Shown: piece after piece, positions 38,488 through 49,390 of the stretch | How the letters are laid out: every line of letters begins with the position of its first letter | Numbering within the stretch: the first letter of the stretch is position 1 | DNA from: Chloropicon primus | Lineage: Eukaryota > Chlorophyta > Chloropicophyceae > Chloropicales > Chloropicaceae | Assembly: GCA_023205875.1 (NCBI GenBank) | Contig: CP060755.1 | Coordinates: forward strand, 744,001-808,000 | Reading direction: 5' to 3' | Length of the DNA stretch: 64,000 bases | Translations under genes and position numbers: made by a program | Notes under the pieces: model-generated | Told to the model about the DNA's origin: nothing | The model's input: the letters and a program-made list of their open reading frames with translations, nothing else | The model's database searches: none

Positions 38488-39986
38488 ATGAGTGACGGCG
38501 GTGCGACGAAGAAGGAGGAGGAGGAGGAGTACGAGGGGACCTTGCTTTTCACGGGGATCACCGACTTTGGCATCGTAAGTGGAACACAAACACAAACGTG
38601 ATCCCATCCCTAACCGTTCACAAAAACTGACGGACCTCTTTCGAACGAACGAACGATGATTGTGTTTGTGTGTGTTTGTGTGGGTCGGTCTCTGTGCGTG
38701 CGTGTGCGTGGTGTTGTTAGCTCGGGAAGGTGACGGCGAAGCCTGCGCTGGAGCTGCCGAACCATCCGTCTCCGACGCGGTTCAAGGTGTTGAGCGGCGT
38801 GAAGGTGAAACACGTCTTGGGCGGGACCGCGGCGCAGCACTGCTTGATTATCGACAGCGAGGACAGGGTCTGGTCCTGGGGGAACAATGGAAAGGGTCAG
38901 CTCGGACTGGGGCACACGAGCCACATGAGCCAGCCGGCACTGATCGAGGGGGGGCTGAAGGATAAGAAGGTGGTGGGCGGGGCGGCGGGACGTTTCCACA
39001 GCGTCGTGTTCCTGTCCGACGGGACTTCGTACAGCTTCGGACTGAACAAGTACGGGCAGCTCGGCCTCGGGTCCTGCAAGTTTAGCATCCTGTCCAAGAA
39101 GAAGAACCAGGAGGAGATTCACACGGATCCCGTCAAGAACCAGGTGATGAACTGCACCGCCGTGTCTTGCGGCACGGAGTTCACCCTGTGGCTGACGACC
39201 ACGGGCGTCCTCTCCGCGGGTTGCCCCGAGTACGGCCAGCTCGGCCACGGGACCAACAACGAGTACAACTCCTCCGAGTCGTCTCTGAAGATGTACTTCC
39301 AGCCCCAGCCGGCGCCAAAGCTGATCGCGGCCCTGGCGAGCAAGAAGATCTTGAAGATCGCGTCCGGAAACAACCACTCGCTCGCGCTGGACTCTGACGG
39401 GCATTTGCACTCTTGGGGCTTCGGAGGATACGGCAGGCTCGGTCACAGGGAGCAGAAGGACGAGTTCAGCCCCAGGAAGATTGAGATGTTCGAGAACCGG
39501 TTGGCGCTTCCGCTCGACTCCAAGATAGCGTGCGGAAACATGACGAGCTTCGCCACCATCAAGGGGGGGCAGATATACCAGTGGGGCAAGCCAAAGCTGT
39601 CTGGAGACACCATCATGTACCCAAAGCCGCTCTTCGAGCTCAGCGGATGGAACATCCGCAGCATGGCCGGTGGCAACGGTACTTTCGCGGTCGCCTCCGA
39701 GAAGTCTGCCATCACTTGGGGCACGGCCTTGTACCAGGAGCTTGGTTACGGCCCAAAGGGAAAGAAGTCTTCGGCGAACCCAGCCAAGGTGGAAGCCCTG
39801 GATGATATGCTCACGCACGAAGTGAACTGCTCTGCGGGAAACATCCTCTTTCTGGTGGATTCAAAGGAGGACGTGTCGGCCTTCGAGGAGTGGGAGGCGC
39901 CGGCTACAGTCACCCCAGTTGAGGAGCCGCCGAAGAAGAGGAAGGGGGGGGCTAAGGCTGGACGCGGGAGGAAAAGAGTGAGGTAA
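38488..39986 (+). CDS. RCC2: RCC2/TD-60-like RCC1-repeat protein
   Basis: Exons 38488-38574 and 38721-39986, phase 0, 146-bp intron (GGCATC|gtaag to gttgttag|CTC), give 450 residues. The first exon encodes a Lys/Glu-rich head and LLFTGITDFGI, continuing in exon 2 as LGKVTAKPALELPNHP. This matches the RCC2 first blade, confirming the splice. Seven-bladed propeller repeats follow: RVWSWGNNGKGQLGLGH, TSYSFGLNKYGQLGLG, SAGCPEYGQLGHG, HLHSWGFGGYGRLGHREQKDE, and SAITWGTALYQELGYG. A Lys/Arg-rich tail (PPKKRKGG...GRGRKRVR) suggests a nuclear location. RCC2 proteins act in chromosome segregation and small-GTPase regulation in animals; the role in algae is not known. Conserved SWGFGGYGRLGHxEQKDE and ISWG residues point to RCC2 rather than RCC1. 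Confidence 0.92.
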
Positions 39987-40034
39987 ATTGGGATTAAGCT
40001 CTTTGGGTGTGTGGCGGAGGGAAACGGACCCCGC

Positions 40035-42027
40035 CTATTTTTCAGACTTAATATATCCTTCAAGAATATCATCGAGCCTTGCCATAACCATCTCAATCGC
40101 ATGCAGGTTCATCAGCTTTTGCGACTGCCAGTCATCTCCTATCGTGCATTTGAAACGACCGTAGCGGTTGGGCCCGAACTCCGGTGCCCCGGGCTTTTGC
40201 TGCTCTCTCAGAGCCGTTTGCACAACCCCTCTGATGCAGGGCAAAGTCTCCACCAAAAGCCGCTTTGCGCAGTCCTTGCTGAGCATGACAGCCTTCGAGG
40301 CACCTTGGTTCTGCTCCTTGAGAAGCACGAACCGAAGCGCGTTCAGCGAGGCGACCACAACCTCGCTCTTTTCGTCGAGATAATCCTTCCTTTGACCAAG
40401 GTCCGTGATTCTCTCCGTGCTGTACAATGGCCCCAGGATACTGCCGAGGGCAGCTGGCCCGAGAAAAGCCGAATCACTTTCTGGTCTTTCCTTTGTCGGC
40501 CACACCGCAGCTACTTCGTCCTTCATCCCCACCATCAGGGTAGCGCTGATGCTGGGATACTGGCATGACTCGATAATCCCGGCCATGCACTGGCATCGCT
40601 GCTTGTCGTTAAGGGCCTTGAGGAGGGCAGTCATGCAAAACTTTGCTCTCGTTCGCACAGGTCTGTCCGGGAAGTGGGACATCATCCTGATCAGGCAGCC
40701 CATCACCGTCCGCTGCCCTGGAGAAGCTTCGCTCAGTCCTCCTGAGTTCTCGATGTGGGCTACGAACGAGTACAGGAGGTGCAACGCCCTCGAAACGGCC
40801 GCTGGGGCTTGGCTTTCTGCCAGATGTTCAGCGAAAGCGAGCATCTTTGCGAAGAATGTCGAGGCCATGTGCATGAGATCAGGGCAGGTAAGCGAACCTT
40901 CTCCGCTTTCCTGAGCTACTGCTGAGTCCAGGAAGCTCTCCGCCACCAGGCACGCCCCAATGAAGTGTGCGTCCTCGAGGCTTTCCCCTTCGTCGTCCGA
41001 GGCGCCATCTTCATCGGCGAGCACGAGCTTTCCCAAGTCCCCCAGATGCTTCACCCCCAACGTGCCCAGGGACCTGATCGCAAGAGCTGTCCAGGCGTTC
41101 CACGTACCCTCCAAGTGCTCCTGCCCGACGGTGACGTACATCGACCCCAGCAGACACAGGCAGTGAAGGCTTAGTCTTCTCGCTGCTTCATCCTTGTCTG
41201 CGCTTGGCCCTATCGAGGCCAGGTCGTCACAGGCCACGCCGAAGTCCTCCAAGACCGTTGTAGCTGCCTCGCAGCAGAGCGAGGCTGGGGCAGCTCTCCC
41301 GCCCTCGCCTTCCCCGTCCCCTCCCTCTGCGAGTGCATCTGCCGCACTGGCACATACGAGGGTGTGAAGATCACACGAGCTCAAGTAGTGCAAATACTTC
41401 TTCCTCTTGATGACCCCGAGCGCCGAGGAGGTCGTGGAGAGGGCGCAGACCAGCGACTCCCACTTGACCTCCCCATCGGTCGCCAGCTCCCGCACGACCT
41501 CTCCAATGAAAGCGCGGACCTCCCTTCCGGAACACCACCCCACAATGCACCTTCCGATCGAAGCCACGGTTTTCCGGCACCGATCGGACACGCTCGCGCA
41601 GAGGTAGAGCGCCTTTGCGGACGCCCTGTCACCCACGAGGTAATCCAGATCACTCTGCTTCCGCTCGATGGACTCCTCCTGGCAAGAAACAGATCAGAAG
41701 CCAAAGTCAGCGAAACGTTGTAGCTTCCTCGCAGCAGAGCGAGGCCGGGGCAGCCCTCCCGCCCTCGCCTTCCCCGTCCCCTTCCTCTGTCGCACTGGCA
41801 CACACGAGGGTGTGCAGATCACACGAGCTCAAGTCGTGCAAATACTTCCATTTGAACCCACGAAAACAAAAACACGTCGCGACCGCGTCACGTCGCGTCT
41901 CGGTCGGTGGCCAGTCCTCGCGCCTTACCTCCTCGATCCTCCGCAAGAGGCCGGAGACCTCCTCGTGCACTTGGGACTCGTCCCCTTCTTCCAGGGAGCC
42001 CTTCAGCCTCTCACAGACCGCCTCCAT
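40035..42027 (-). CDS. Glomulin / ALF4-like protein
   Basis: Exons 42027-41929 (33 codons, MEAVCERLKGSLEEGDE) and 41678-40035, phase 0, joined across a 250-bp intron (GAGGAG|gtaagg to cttgccag|GAGGAG), give 580 residues. The protein is all-helical, HEAT-like. The C-terminal block VVASLNALRFVLLKEQ, the LGPLYSTERI segment, and PNRYGRFKCTIGDDWQSQKLM fit the glomulin/ALF4 family. Members bind the RING protein RBX1 and inhibit cullin-RING ubiquitin ligases. In plants ALF4 controls lateral-root initiation. The intron holds a 133-bp copy of part of exon 2, described separately. Without splicing, exon 1 reads into the intron for a 106-residue truncated product ending at 41707. Family assignment is good but not absolute. 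Confidence 0.75.
41716..41848. repeat. Intronic copy of a glomulin exon segment
   Basis: This segment inside intron 1 of the glomulin gene duplicates 41256-41400 of exon 2, same orientation. By eye it differs at roughly ten positions plus one 12-bp in-frame gap in the intron copy. The copy keeps an open frame continuous with exon 1 and encodes LSSCDLHTLVCASA...GDGEGEGGRAAPASLCCE, as in the exon. Confidence 0.9.
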
Positions 42028-42450
42028 TGTGTCCCTCTCACTGACCCTCGTACCCCTCCATCTCCAGCAGTTGCCCGCATGCGGAGATCTGAGACTCTCC
42101 AGACTCTCCTCACGAGATCCTCAAGAATTGTATGCCGCGGCAGGGAGGAGAGGAGACCGGAGATCAATGCTTTGACCAACAACAGAGAGAAAGAGAGGGA
42201 GAGAGGGAAAGGCCATTAGTTCTCTGATTGACGATTCGCCCAACCTTTGGACATGGACCGAAAGAAGAGAAGGGAAGACCTCCGATCAACAGCCAAAGGG
42301 GGGGAGGTTGGTGTCGGGGAGCAAAGGCAGGGAGGGACTGGACAGAGAGTCCATGTCCATTTGGAGATCCTGCGTTCGTCTGACATGTTTTGTGTGTGAA
42401 GAGCAGAACCATCATAAGTTAAATGCGCTTGCCAAGTTCTTTGTGCGCGT

Positions 42451-44350
42451 CTAGTTCTCGCGCGACAGTCCCTCGTGGAGCCAGCCACCCAGCCATCCCA
42501 GCCAGCGACAGAATCTCATCGACTTCAACCTCTTCCTTCGAGGGTACCGGGAGCTGAACGAATTCTTGCTCGACTTCACGATTCCCATGAGCTCGCAGAA
42601 GACCGTCTCGTAGATTCTCTCCTTGTACGCCTGCATGAGCTTGCCGTCGTTCTTCAAGGCCTCGCTATTTTCTGTTTTGATGTAGAACAAGTGGACTTCT
42701 TTCTGGTCCATGTCCTCGAGCTTGCCCGTCACGTACATCTCTGCCTCGAACACCTCGAGCTCCAGCGAGCAAAGCGCTGTGGTGACGTCGAAGATGACTC
42801 TGGGACGACCTCGGCCCGTGGTGTCCCCCGGCGCGACGACTCGCAATTCCATGCAATCTGCTTTGGACGACGTTTCCAGATCTAGCTGAAAGGGTTGGGC
42901 GATCGCCCCGTAAATCAAGTCCTTGAGCTTCTCCTGCGCTTTCTCGTTCTTGATCTGCCCGCCCCTGGAGTCTTTGACAAAGATGAGAGCCTCGCCTGAG
43001 ACACAGGCGGGCGCGAATGAGGAGGAAGAGGGAAGGAAGTCAGCGCCAAGAGGCGAAGAAAGGGGTCGACCCGACGTCGCGACTTACAAACAGAGTTGTT
43101 CGTGGCGATCCTTCCGTAAGAGGCTTTCAGGCTCACGTCAGACACGAGCCGGAACAGATCGTAGAGCACGCCCTTCCTGTCTGGGCAGATGCACCTCAAG
43201 ATTGTGTTCTCGTTCGAAGTCCAGTTGTCGATCTCCACCGTCGCTTTGCAGTAGCTGTCGTCGTTGTTTTCGGAGAGAGAGGGAGGGGGAGCGAGGTCAG
43301 CGAAGAAGGCCACAGAGAAACCAGGATGCAGGGAAGACAGAGGGAGCTCGCTCACCTCTCGAAGCTCGTCGGGCTCTCTGAAGAGTGCGCTTCGTGCGCG
43401 TGGTGGATGCACGTGTTCGGGCTGGCCAAGAGCGGTTCGGACAAGCTGCTCTGGGACTGAAAAGAGTCGAAGCTCCGCGATCCCTGGTGCTGCTGGTACA
43501 CGGAAGAGTCGAGGCACCTGTTACTCAGCCTGCGCGTCCTCCTGATGGTGGTGTCGTACTCGTCCTGCACGCTCTCCACGGTGACGACGGCGTCCAAATT
43601 TTCCTTGATGGAGTCGATCACGGCCCGGAGGGGGTCCACGGGGTCCAGCCCCTCCACGGCCCTCGCGTCGCTGATGTAAAACTTGTCCACGACCTCCCCG
43701 TCCTCCGTCGTCGTGCACTTGAGCCTGTGAATGGTCGTCTTGAACCCCCAAAAGTTTTTCATTAACCAGTTGATGAGGCCGGGCCTGTCCTTGCACTTCA
43801 CGGTGAGGATGTGGTACGACTCGGTCTTGTGGTAGTTGGAAAACTTTGGCTTGTAGTACAGGGCCCCGAGCGAGTCCGCGGGGCAGATTTTCACCAGCAA
43901 GTCCCTCAGGAGGGCCCAATCCTTGGCCTCCTTCCTCGCGGTGCTCGGGGTCGGCTCGACCTTGAACATGATGAAGCAGTAGCGACCGTCCGTGGAGAAG
44001 TCGCAGGACACGATCCTGAGGCCAAAGTCCACGAACGTCCGGGTCACCATGCACCCGAGGCCTATGGCGTCGCAGCAGCTGATGTAAATCTCCTTGTAGT
44101 CCCTCTGCTTCTCCCCGCCGAGGTCCAGGGCGTCCTGCACCACCACCGTGTCCTGGAGGGGGGACAGGATCGAGCTCCGAGGAGTGTTCCCCCCGCTCGG
44201 CGACGCCATGACGCCCGCCGGGCACCACGGGCTGAGCGGCATCGAGAGGGGCGTCTCGTGCTCCGACACTCGACCCCCCCTGGACCCCGTCGTGTTGAGC
44301 GAAAGGGGAGACCTCAAGACTCCATCCCCTCCTCCCACCAGCAACCCCAT
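42451..44350 (-). CDS. ACT-domain repeat (ACR) protein
   Basis: Exons 44350-43356, 43254-43088 and 42995-42451; introns of 101 and 92 bp, GT-AG, with codons split so that a single 568-residue frame results. Start ATG 44350 (MGLLVGGGDGVLRS) is the first of the frame; ATG 44209 (MASPSGGNTPRSS) is an alternative. ACT-like modules: about 85-150 (IYISCCDAIGLGCMVTRTF, IVSCDFSTDGRYCFIMF); about 180-250 (SYHILTVKCKDRPGLINWLM, HRLKCTTTEDGEVVDKFYIS); about 335-400 across the exon 2/3 junction (TILRCICPDRKGVLYDLFRLVSD and KASYGRIATNNSVCEALIFV); and possibly a fourth (ELRVVAPGDTTGRGRPRVIFDV). This DRxGLL-type spacing matches plant ACR proteins, presumed amino-acid sensors. No GlnD uridylyltransferase domain is attached. 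The ligand is unknown. Confidence 0.85.
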
Positions 44351-44906
44351 CCCTCTCAGCCGTACCAAGAAAGCCCTCGAGACAAAGACAAAGACAAAGA
44401 CAAAGAGAGAGACAAAGAGAGAGAGAGGAGAGAGACTAACCCCCCCTCTCGTCCAGTCACCCAAACGAAGCGCACGCCAAGAGGGAGAAGACAAGACAAC
44501 CACCAGCACCCCCGCGGTCGTTACCCTGAAACCCTCAAAGCGTTACGAAAACGAAAAAAACATGAAGAATTTTAATTTTTTGGTTTAGAAGTTAACGGGC
44601 GATCAACGGCCGAGAGCGAGCGGAGCAGACTCGAGAGGGGCGTGACTTCGTTCGTGACGACCGGGACGAAGGCGAGGGGGAGAGGGACGGGACGGGACGG
44701 AGCCGACCGGTCGATCCTTTCAAAATTGCGTGAGAAAGCGACGCGCCTCGTTTCTTGCTCGGGTTCAGAACAACGACGAGGAACGAGGAGGAACACCTCA
44801 CAGACTGACGGACTTTTTCGTGGCTGCTGGACGCCTCGACCGCGCCGAGGAGGTTGAATTGAATTGAATTGGCTTGGCTTGCGCCTGGTCCGCGCAACGA
44901 ACAACG
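44351..44906. other. divergent promoter interval
   Basis: 556 bp between head-to-head ACR and ABHD11-like genes. It has GACAAA repeats near 44382-44405, an AGAGAG tract near 44415-44432, and GACGGGACGG repeats near 44687-44700. No gene was recognised. Confidence 0.45.
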
Positions 44907-46046
44907 ATGAGGCTCGTCGCGAAGCCGCTCAGCAGCAGCAGCAGAGGAGGAGGAGGAGGAGGAAACGCTCATCAGGAGATTTTGTTTTTGGGCAATGGTC
45001 GTCGTCGTCGTCGTGGCTGCTGCTGCTGCCCCGTGTTGGCGAGGAGGAGGTCCATGACGTCGTGCTCGGCGTCTGCCTCGAGGAAGAGGGCCGCGGCGGC
45101 GTCCGCGCCGGACGTCGCGGACCACGACGCGCTGACAGGTGTCCCGGAGGACGTGGTGACGGCGTCCAGAACCTGCTCGTCTCACATCAAGTACGAGGTG
45201 CTGAAGGGGCCGCTCGTGGAGTTCAGCGAGAGCTCGAGCGTCGAGGTTCCGACCGCCGTGCTCGTGCACGGGATCCTGGGCTCCGGGAGGAACCTGCGCG
45301 GGTTCGCGAGGAAGCTGGCGAGGGAGAACCCGGCCTGGCAGTTTGTCCTGGTCGATCTGAGGTGCCACGGGGGCACCGCGGTGGCCGGCCTGACGTCCGA
45401 CGCGGTGAATTCCGTGGACGGGGCCTCGGAGGACGTGCTGCGCCTCCTCAAGAAGCTCAACCTCTTCCCCAAGATGCTGATCGGCCACTCGTTCGGGGGA
45501 AAGGTCGTGATGAAGATGGTGGACCAGTTCGGTTCCAAGGCCCTCCCGAGGCCGGTGCAGGTTTGGGTCCTGGACACCGTCCCCGGGGACGTGGAGCAGG
45601 ATCCGGATTGCGGAGACCACCCGGGGGACCTGATCGAGAGGCTCCTGAGGTTCCCCCTCCCCATCAGGTCTCCCAACGTTCTGGTGAAGGATCTCATGAG
45701 GGACGGCGTCTCGTTCGAGGTGGCTTCCTGGGTGGCGACGAACTTGTCCATGCACCCCTCCGGCTTGGGGTACTGCTGGACCTTCGATCTCCAGGGCATC
45801 AAGCAGATGTACGAGTCGTACAAGAGCTCGGACCTGTGGAGCGTGGTGGAGTACCCGCCGCAGGGCCTGAGCATCGACTTTGTCAAGGCGGAGAGAAGCA
45901 CCTTCAGGTGGGCCGGGGCGGATCACCACAGGATCGAGAGCACAGGGGCGAGCGTGCACGTGCTGAAGAACGCGGGGCACTGGGTTCACTCCGACAACCC
46001 GGACGGGCTGTTGAGGATCATGCAGTCGTCCTTCAGTGAGCCGTGA
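44907..46046 (+). CDS. Alpha/beta hydrolase, ABHD11-like, organelle-targeted
   Basis: 379 residues from ATG at 44907 (MRLVAKPLSSSSRGG). The leader to about residue 80 is Ser/Arg/Ala-rich and looks like a plastid or mitochondrial transit peptide. The alpha/beta hydrolase core follows: VLVHGILGSGRNLRGFARKL (oxyanion HG), FVLVDLRCHGGT, and the nucleophile elbow LIGHSFGGKVVMKM with Ser about residue 195. The acid region is near VWVLDTVPGDV, and the catalytic His is in LKNAGHWVHSDNPDGLL. The DLRCHG and GHSFGGK motifs match the ABHD11/YbfF esterase group, whose physiological substrates are mostly unclear. It is intronless. A TGTAA signal lies at 46121, about 75 nt after the stop. Confidence 0.88.
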   Translation: MRLVAKPLSSSSRGGGGGGNAHQEILFLGNGRRRRRGCCCCPVLARRRSMTSCSASASRKRAAAASAPDVADHDALTGVPEDVVTASRTCSSHIKYEVLKGPLVEFSESSSVEVPTAVLVHGILGSGRNLRGFARKLARENPAWQFVLVDLRCHGGTAVAGLTSDAVNSVDGASEDVLRLLKKLNLFPKMLIGHSFGGKVVMKMVDQFGSKALPRPVQVWVLDTVPGDVEQDPDCGDHPGDLIERLLRFPLPIRSPNVLVKDLMRDGVSFEVASWVATNLSMHPSGLGYCWTFDLQGIKQMYESYKSSDLWSVVEYPPQGLSIDFVKAERSTFRWAGADHHRIESTGASVHVLKNAGHWVHSDNPDGLLRIMQSSFSEP

Positions 46047-46208
46047 GCGCGGCGCCCGGGGGCAGGGGAGGCAGGGGAGGGGGTAAAGTACAATTAAGCT
46101 AACATATGTACAAGGTGATGTGTAATTTAAGGACCAAGACAAGTCGAATCGGGGTCGGGGGGCGCAGAGTAGTGTGCAAGTCGCCCGCGAAAAACGCTTT
46201 CTCTCGCT

Positions 46209-47225
46209 TCACTGCATGGACAGGACGAGGACGATTAAAAGTACAACAAGAATGACTGCAATCATGCACATCCTGTTTCTGGCGGACTTCTGGTGGGACG
46301 CGGCCTTGACGAGCTCCGTCCTCGCTTGTGTGGTGTGTCCGTGGGAGGAGACGATGTTCGACTCGATGTCGTTGACCATGTCCCCCTGCTCGTGGACCAG
46401 GACGGCCAAGTCCTGGAAGATTTCCCCCACCTCCGCGATCTGTCCCTGGATTTCTCGAATGCCCTCCTCCCTCTCCGCTATCAGCACGTCGTGGTGGTCT
46501 ATCTGGTTGTCGAGCAAAAGCTGGCTTTCCATCCTTTCCGCCTCGAGGCTGTCTTCTTGGCTCCTTCCCTGGTCCCCCAAGAGGTCCAGGCCCTGATGCC
46601 CGCTGTTCTTTTGCCTTCGCCTCCCGCCCCTTGGGCTGGCCTCGTTCTGAGGCATCGTCGTGGACATCTTCTCGAGGCACACGCGGTACACCTTCTGAAA
46701 CTCCTTCAGCACCTGCTGGAAGTCCTGAATAAGTTTGGGCGACGTGTTCGCCGAGGCCGTGCCCCCGCTCTTCAAGCTCTCCGAGATCTCCTTCGCGAGC
46801 TCCTTGATGTTCTTCCCGAGCGCGTTTATCTTGAGCCTCTGCTCCTGGGTGTCCCTCCTGGTCCCGAGCAGAGCAACCTGCTTCTGGAACTTGGTCACAC
46901 TCGTGGTGAACTGGAACACCTGGCCCTGAAGGCCCTGCTGCCCACCACTGTTGTTCGCAGACCCGGCGCCGACCCTCTCGGTCATCTGGTTGTAGCCTCC
47001 CGGCCTGTTGCTCGCCACGTCCTGAAACACAAAAAACAAACACAAAAACGAAACACCCTCGAGGTGTCAGTGAGACCTTCTTCCCTCACGGCCCACGAAA
47101 CCGAAACCGAAGGCAAGAAAGGCACGACGGACGGACGGAGAGAGGGACGTCAAACCACGCGACATCGTGGCCTTCGTGGCCGGTACCGCACTTGACAAGA
47201 CGCGAGCACTTACGAGAAAACTCAT
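46209..47225 (-). CDS. Qa-SNARE (syntaxin, SYP2/STX7-like)
   Basis: A four-codon first exon (47225-47214, MSFL) is followed by a 192-bp GT-AG intron (CTC|gtaagt to tgtttcag|GAC) and exon 46209-47021, giving 274 residues. MSF at the start matches many endosomal syntaxins (MSFQD), which supports this small exon. An N-terminal Habc bundle covers about 35-130 ([21 protein letters not shown]...[15 protein letters not shown]). The SNARE motif is about 180-240 ([23 protein letters not shown]...[20 protein letters not shown]) with the zero-layer Gln in IFQDL. The C-terminal anchor is [17 protein letters not shown]. It mediates fusion at the prevacuolar or endosomal membrane by analogy with SYP2/Pep12. 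The subgroup is inferred from the Habc and SNARE pattern. Confidence 0.9.
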
Positions 47226-47725
47226 CCTCCCCCTTCCCTTCCTTCCTCCCAAAAGAAAAAAAAACAAAAACAAAAAAAGTAACCTCCTCCTCCTCCTTCT
47301 CCTTCTCCTCGGAGGCAAGTGCAGTGCAGTGCCTATCCTCGAGCCGAGTGAGGTCCTCGTCCGTTACGTTCCTTCCCTCCTCGTCCTCGTCCTCGTCCTC
47401 GTCCTCCTCAACAAGAGAGAGAGAGAGAGACAAGACAAGACCTCTCGCGCTTCTCTTCGCCTTCCCGTCTCCGCTTTCTCTCTCTCTCTCTCCGTCAGCA
47501 GAGCAGACGAGAGGCTGGGAGCCACGAGTGAGAGGCCGGGCTTTCGCGAGGTTGCAGAGGACGAACCCGGAGAGGGGAGCGGAGGGGAGGTGGAGGAGTC
47601 GAAGCATCGCGTCTTGCTCTTTCCGTAGAGGGGTCGCTCGAAGGAAGAGGCGGTCTGGTGAGGATTGGAGGACCCGAAAGGGATTGCGACGAGAAGAGAG
47701 GGAGGAGAGGGAGGAAGAGGGAGGG
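47226..47725. other. divergent promoter interval with simple repeats
   Basis: 500 bp between the head-to-head SNARE and SerRS genes. It holds CTCCTC and TCCTCG arrays (47283-47310, 47376-47408), an AGAGAG tract at 47419-47432 and a CTCTCTC tract at 47475-47492. An open frame runs through it into the SerRS gene but lacks a plausible ATG, so it is treated as leader. Confidence 0.5.
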
Positions 47726-49306
47726 ATGCTTCTGGGGACGAAGACGTTCGGCGCGTTGCGCCTGAGGACGAAGCAGCGCGTTGGATCTGCGCTGTGCTTG
47801 GCGTCCACTCGGAGGAGGGTGGGGCTCGAGGGTCCGGGCTTTGTGGAGAGGAGCGGGCTTCAAATCCACCACGGCAGGAGGTCTTGGCTTGCTGGGTCCC
47901 AAGACCTGCGCTGCAATGCGACGGTGGTGGAGGCCAGTGACGTGAGTTTGGCGTCAGGGAGCGGCGGGAAGAAGGAGTCCGGGGATCAGGCGGCTGTGTG
48001 GAAGGCCCCGCTGGACTTCAAGTTCATTCGGGACAACGTGGAGGAGGTGGAGGCGAACTGCAGGGACAGGAACGCCTCCGCGGACCCGAGGCTGGTGGCG
48101 GAGCTTTACACCAAGTACTTGGAGAGGAACCAGGAGCTCGCGGAGGCCCAGCAGGCCCGCAACGCGAACGCGAAGAAGCTGAAGGGCAAGATGCCCAAGG
48201 AAGAGAGGGACGTTCTCATCAGCGACGGCAAGGGCCTCAAGGAACAGATCGCAGTCCTCGAGCAGGCCGTGGAAGCCGTCCAGATGGAGCTCCAGAGGGA
48301 GGGGCAGAAGGTGCCCAACATGACCCACCCCGAAGTCCCCGTGGGCGGGGAGGAGCAGTCGACCACGCTCGAGACTGTTGGGGACAAGCCAGATTTTGGC
48401 TTCGCGGTGAGGGACCACCTCGAATTGGGCGAGAAACTTGACCTGATCGACTTTGAGTCCGCCGCGGACGTCACGGGGAGCAAATTTTACTATCTTAGGA
48501 ACGAGGCCGCCCTCCTGGAGCTCGCCCTCGTCAATTACAGCATGAGCAAAGCCGTTTCCAGGGGGTTCGTGCCGATGATTACCCCTGACCTCGTGAGGAC
48601 GGAAGTCCTGGAGAAGTGCGGGTTCCAGCCCAGGGCGGAGAACACCCAGAACTACAGCATCGCGGGCTCGGACCTTTGCTTGACCGGAACGGCCGAGATA
48701 CCTCTGGGGGGCTCCGTGATGAACTCCCTTTTGGAAGAGCCCGCGCTGCCGCTCAAGATGGCGGGCTACGGGAGGTGCTTCAGGACAGAGGCAGGGGCAG
48801 CAGGGGCGGCTTCAAAGGGGTTGTACAGAGTTCACCAATTTAGCAAAGTAGAAATGTTCGTTGTCTGCACGCCTGAGCAGAGCGACCAGCTTCACCAGGA
48901 GCTCATAGACATCGAAATAGAGATGTTCAAGGAGCTTGGGCTGCATTTCAAGGTGATGGACATGGCGAGCCACGACCTTGGCGCGCCGGCGTACAGGAAA
49001 TTTGACATAGAAGCGTGGATGCCGGGAATGGAGAGGTACGGGGAGATATCAAGCGCATCGAACTGCACGGATTATCAGGCGAGGAGGTTGAGCATCAGGT
49101 ACCGCCCCACTGCCAAGCCGGGGAAGAAGAAGCCCAAAAACCTCTTTGTGCACACCCTCAACGCCACTGCCTGCGCCGTCCCAAGGATGATCGTTGCGAT
49201 CCTGGAGAACTTTCAGCAGGAAGATGGCTCGGTCCTCATCCCGGAGGCTCTCCAGCCCTACATGGGAGGCATGAAGAAGATGCAGCCAAAGGAGAAGGAC
49301 AAGTAA
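47726..49306 (+). CDS. Seryl-tRNA synthetase, organellar
   Basis: 526 residues from ATG at 47726 ([19 protein letters not shown]). The first ~75 residues form an Arg/Ser-rich organelle transit peptide. The bacterial-type SerRS follows: tRNA-binding coiled coil about 105-205 ([20 protein letters not shown]...[17 protein letters not shown]), a [14 protein letters not shown] hinge, and class II motif 1 around [20 protein letters not shown]. Motif 2 is [26 protein letters not shown] in two parts, and motif 3 has [24 protein letters not shown] with [12 protein letters not shown] at the end. The motif 2 loop reads [10 protein letters not shown] where most enzymes have AGSAGRDTRG, a modest divergence. 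It is intronless. It charges tRNA-Ser in plastid and/or mitochondrion. Confidence 0.93.
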   Translation: MLLGTKTFGALRLRTKQRVGSALCLASTRRRVGLEGPGFVERSGLQIHHGRRSWLAGSQDLRCNATVVEASDVSLASGSGGKKESGDQAAVWKAPLDFKFIRDNVEEVEANCRDRNASADPRLVAELYTKYLERNQELAEAQQARNANAKKLKGKMPKEERDVLISDGKGLKEQIAVLEQAVEAVQMELQREGQKVPNMTHPEVPVGGEEQSTTLETVGDKPDFGFAVRDHLELGEKLDLIDFESAADVTGSKFYYLRNEAALLELALVNYSMSKAVSRGFVPMITPDLVRTEVLEKCGFQPRAENTQNYSIAGSDLCLTGTAEIPLGGSVMNSLLEEPALPLKMAGYGRCFRTEAGAAGAASKGLYRVHQFSKVEMFVVCTPEQSDQLHQELIDIEIEMFKELGLHFKVMDMASHDLGAPAYRKFDIEAWMPGMERYGEISSASNCTDYQARRLSIRYRPTAKPGKKKPKNLFVHTLNATACAVPRMIVAILENFQQEDGSVLIPEALQPYMGGMKKMQPKEKDK

Positions 49307-49390
49307 AGGGTCTTTTTCTTTTGGAAAAGAGTTCTTTGTTGTTGTGAAAATTACAAGGTTAATGATATGTTATCATAGACGGATACACCT

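Noticed and set aside
47192-47725. N-terminal extension of organellar SerRS
   Set aside because: The frame is open but lacks a plausible ATG and is repeat-encoded; ATG 47726 starts a good transit peptide.
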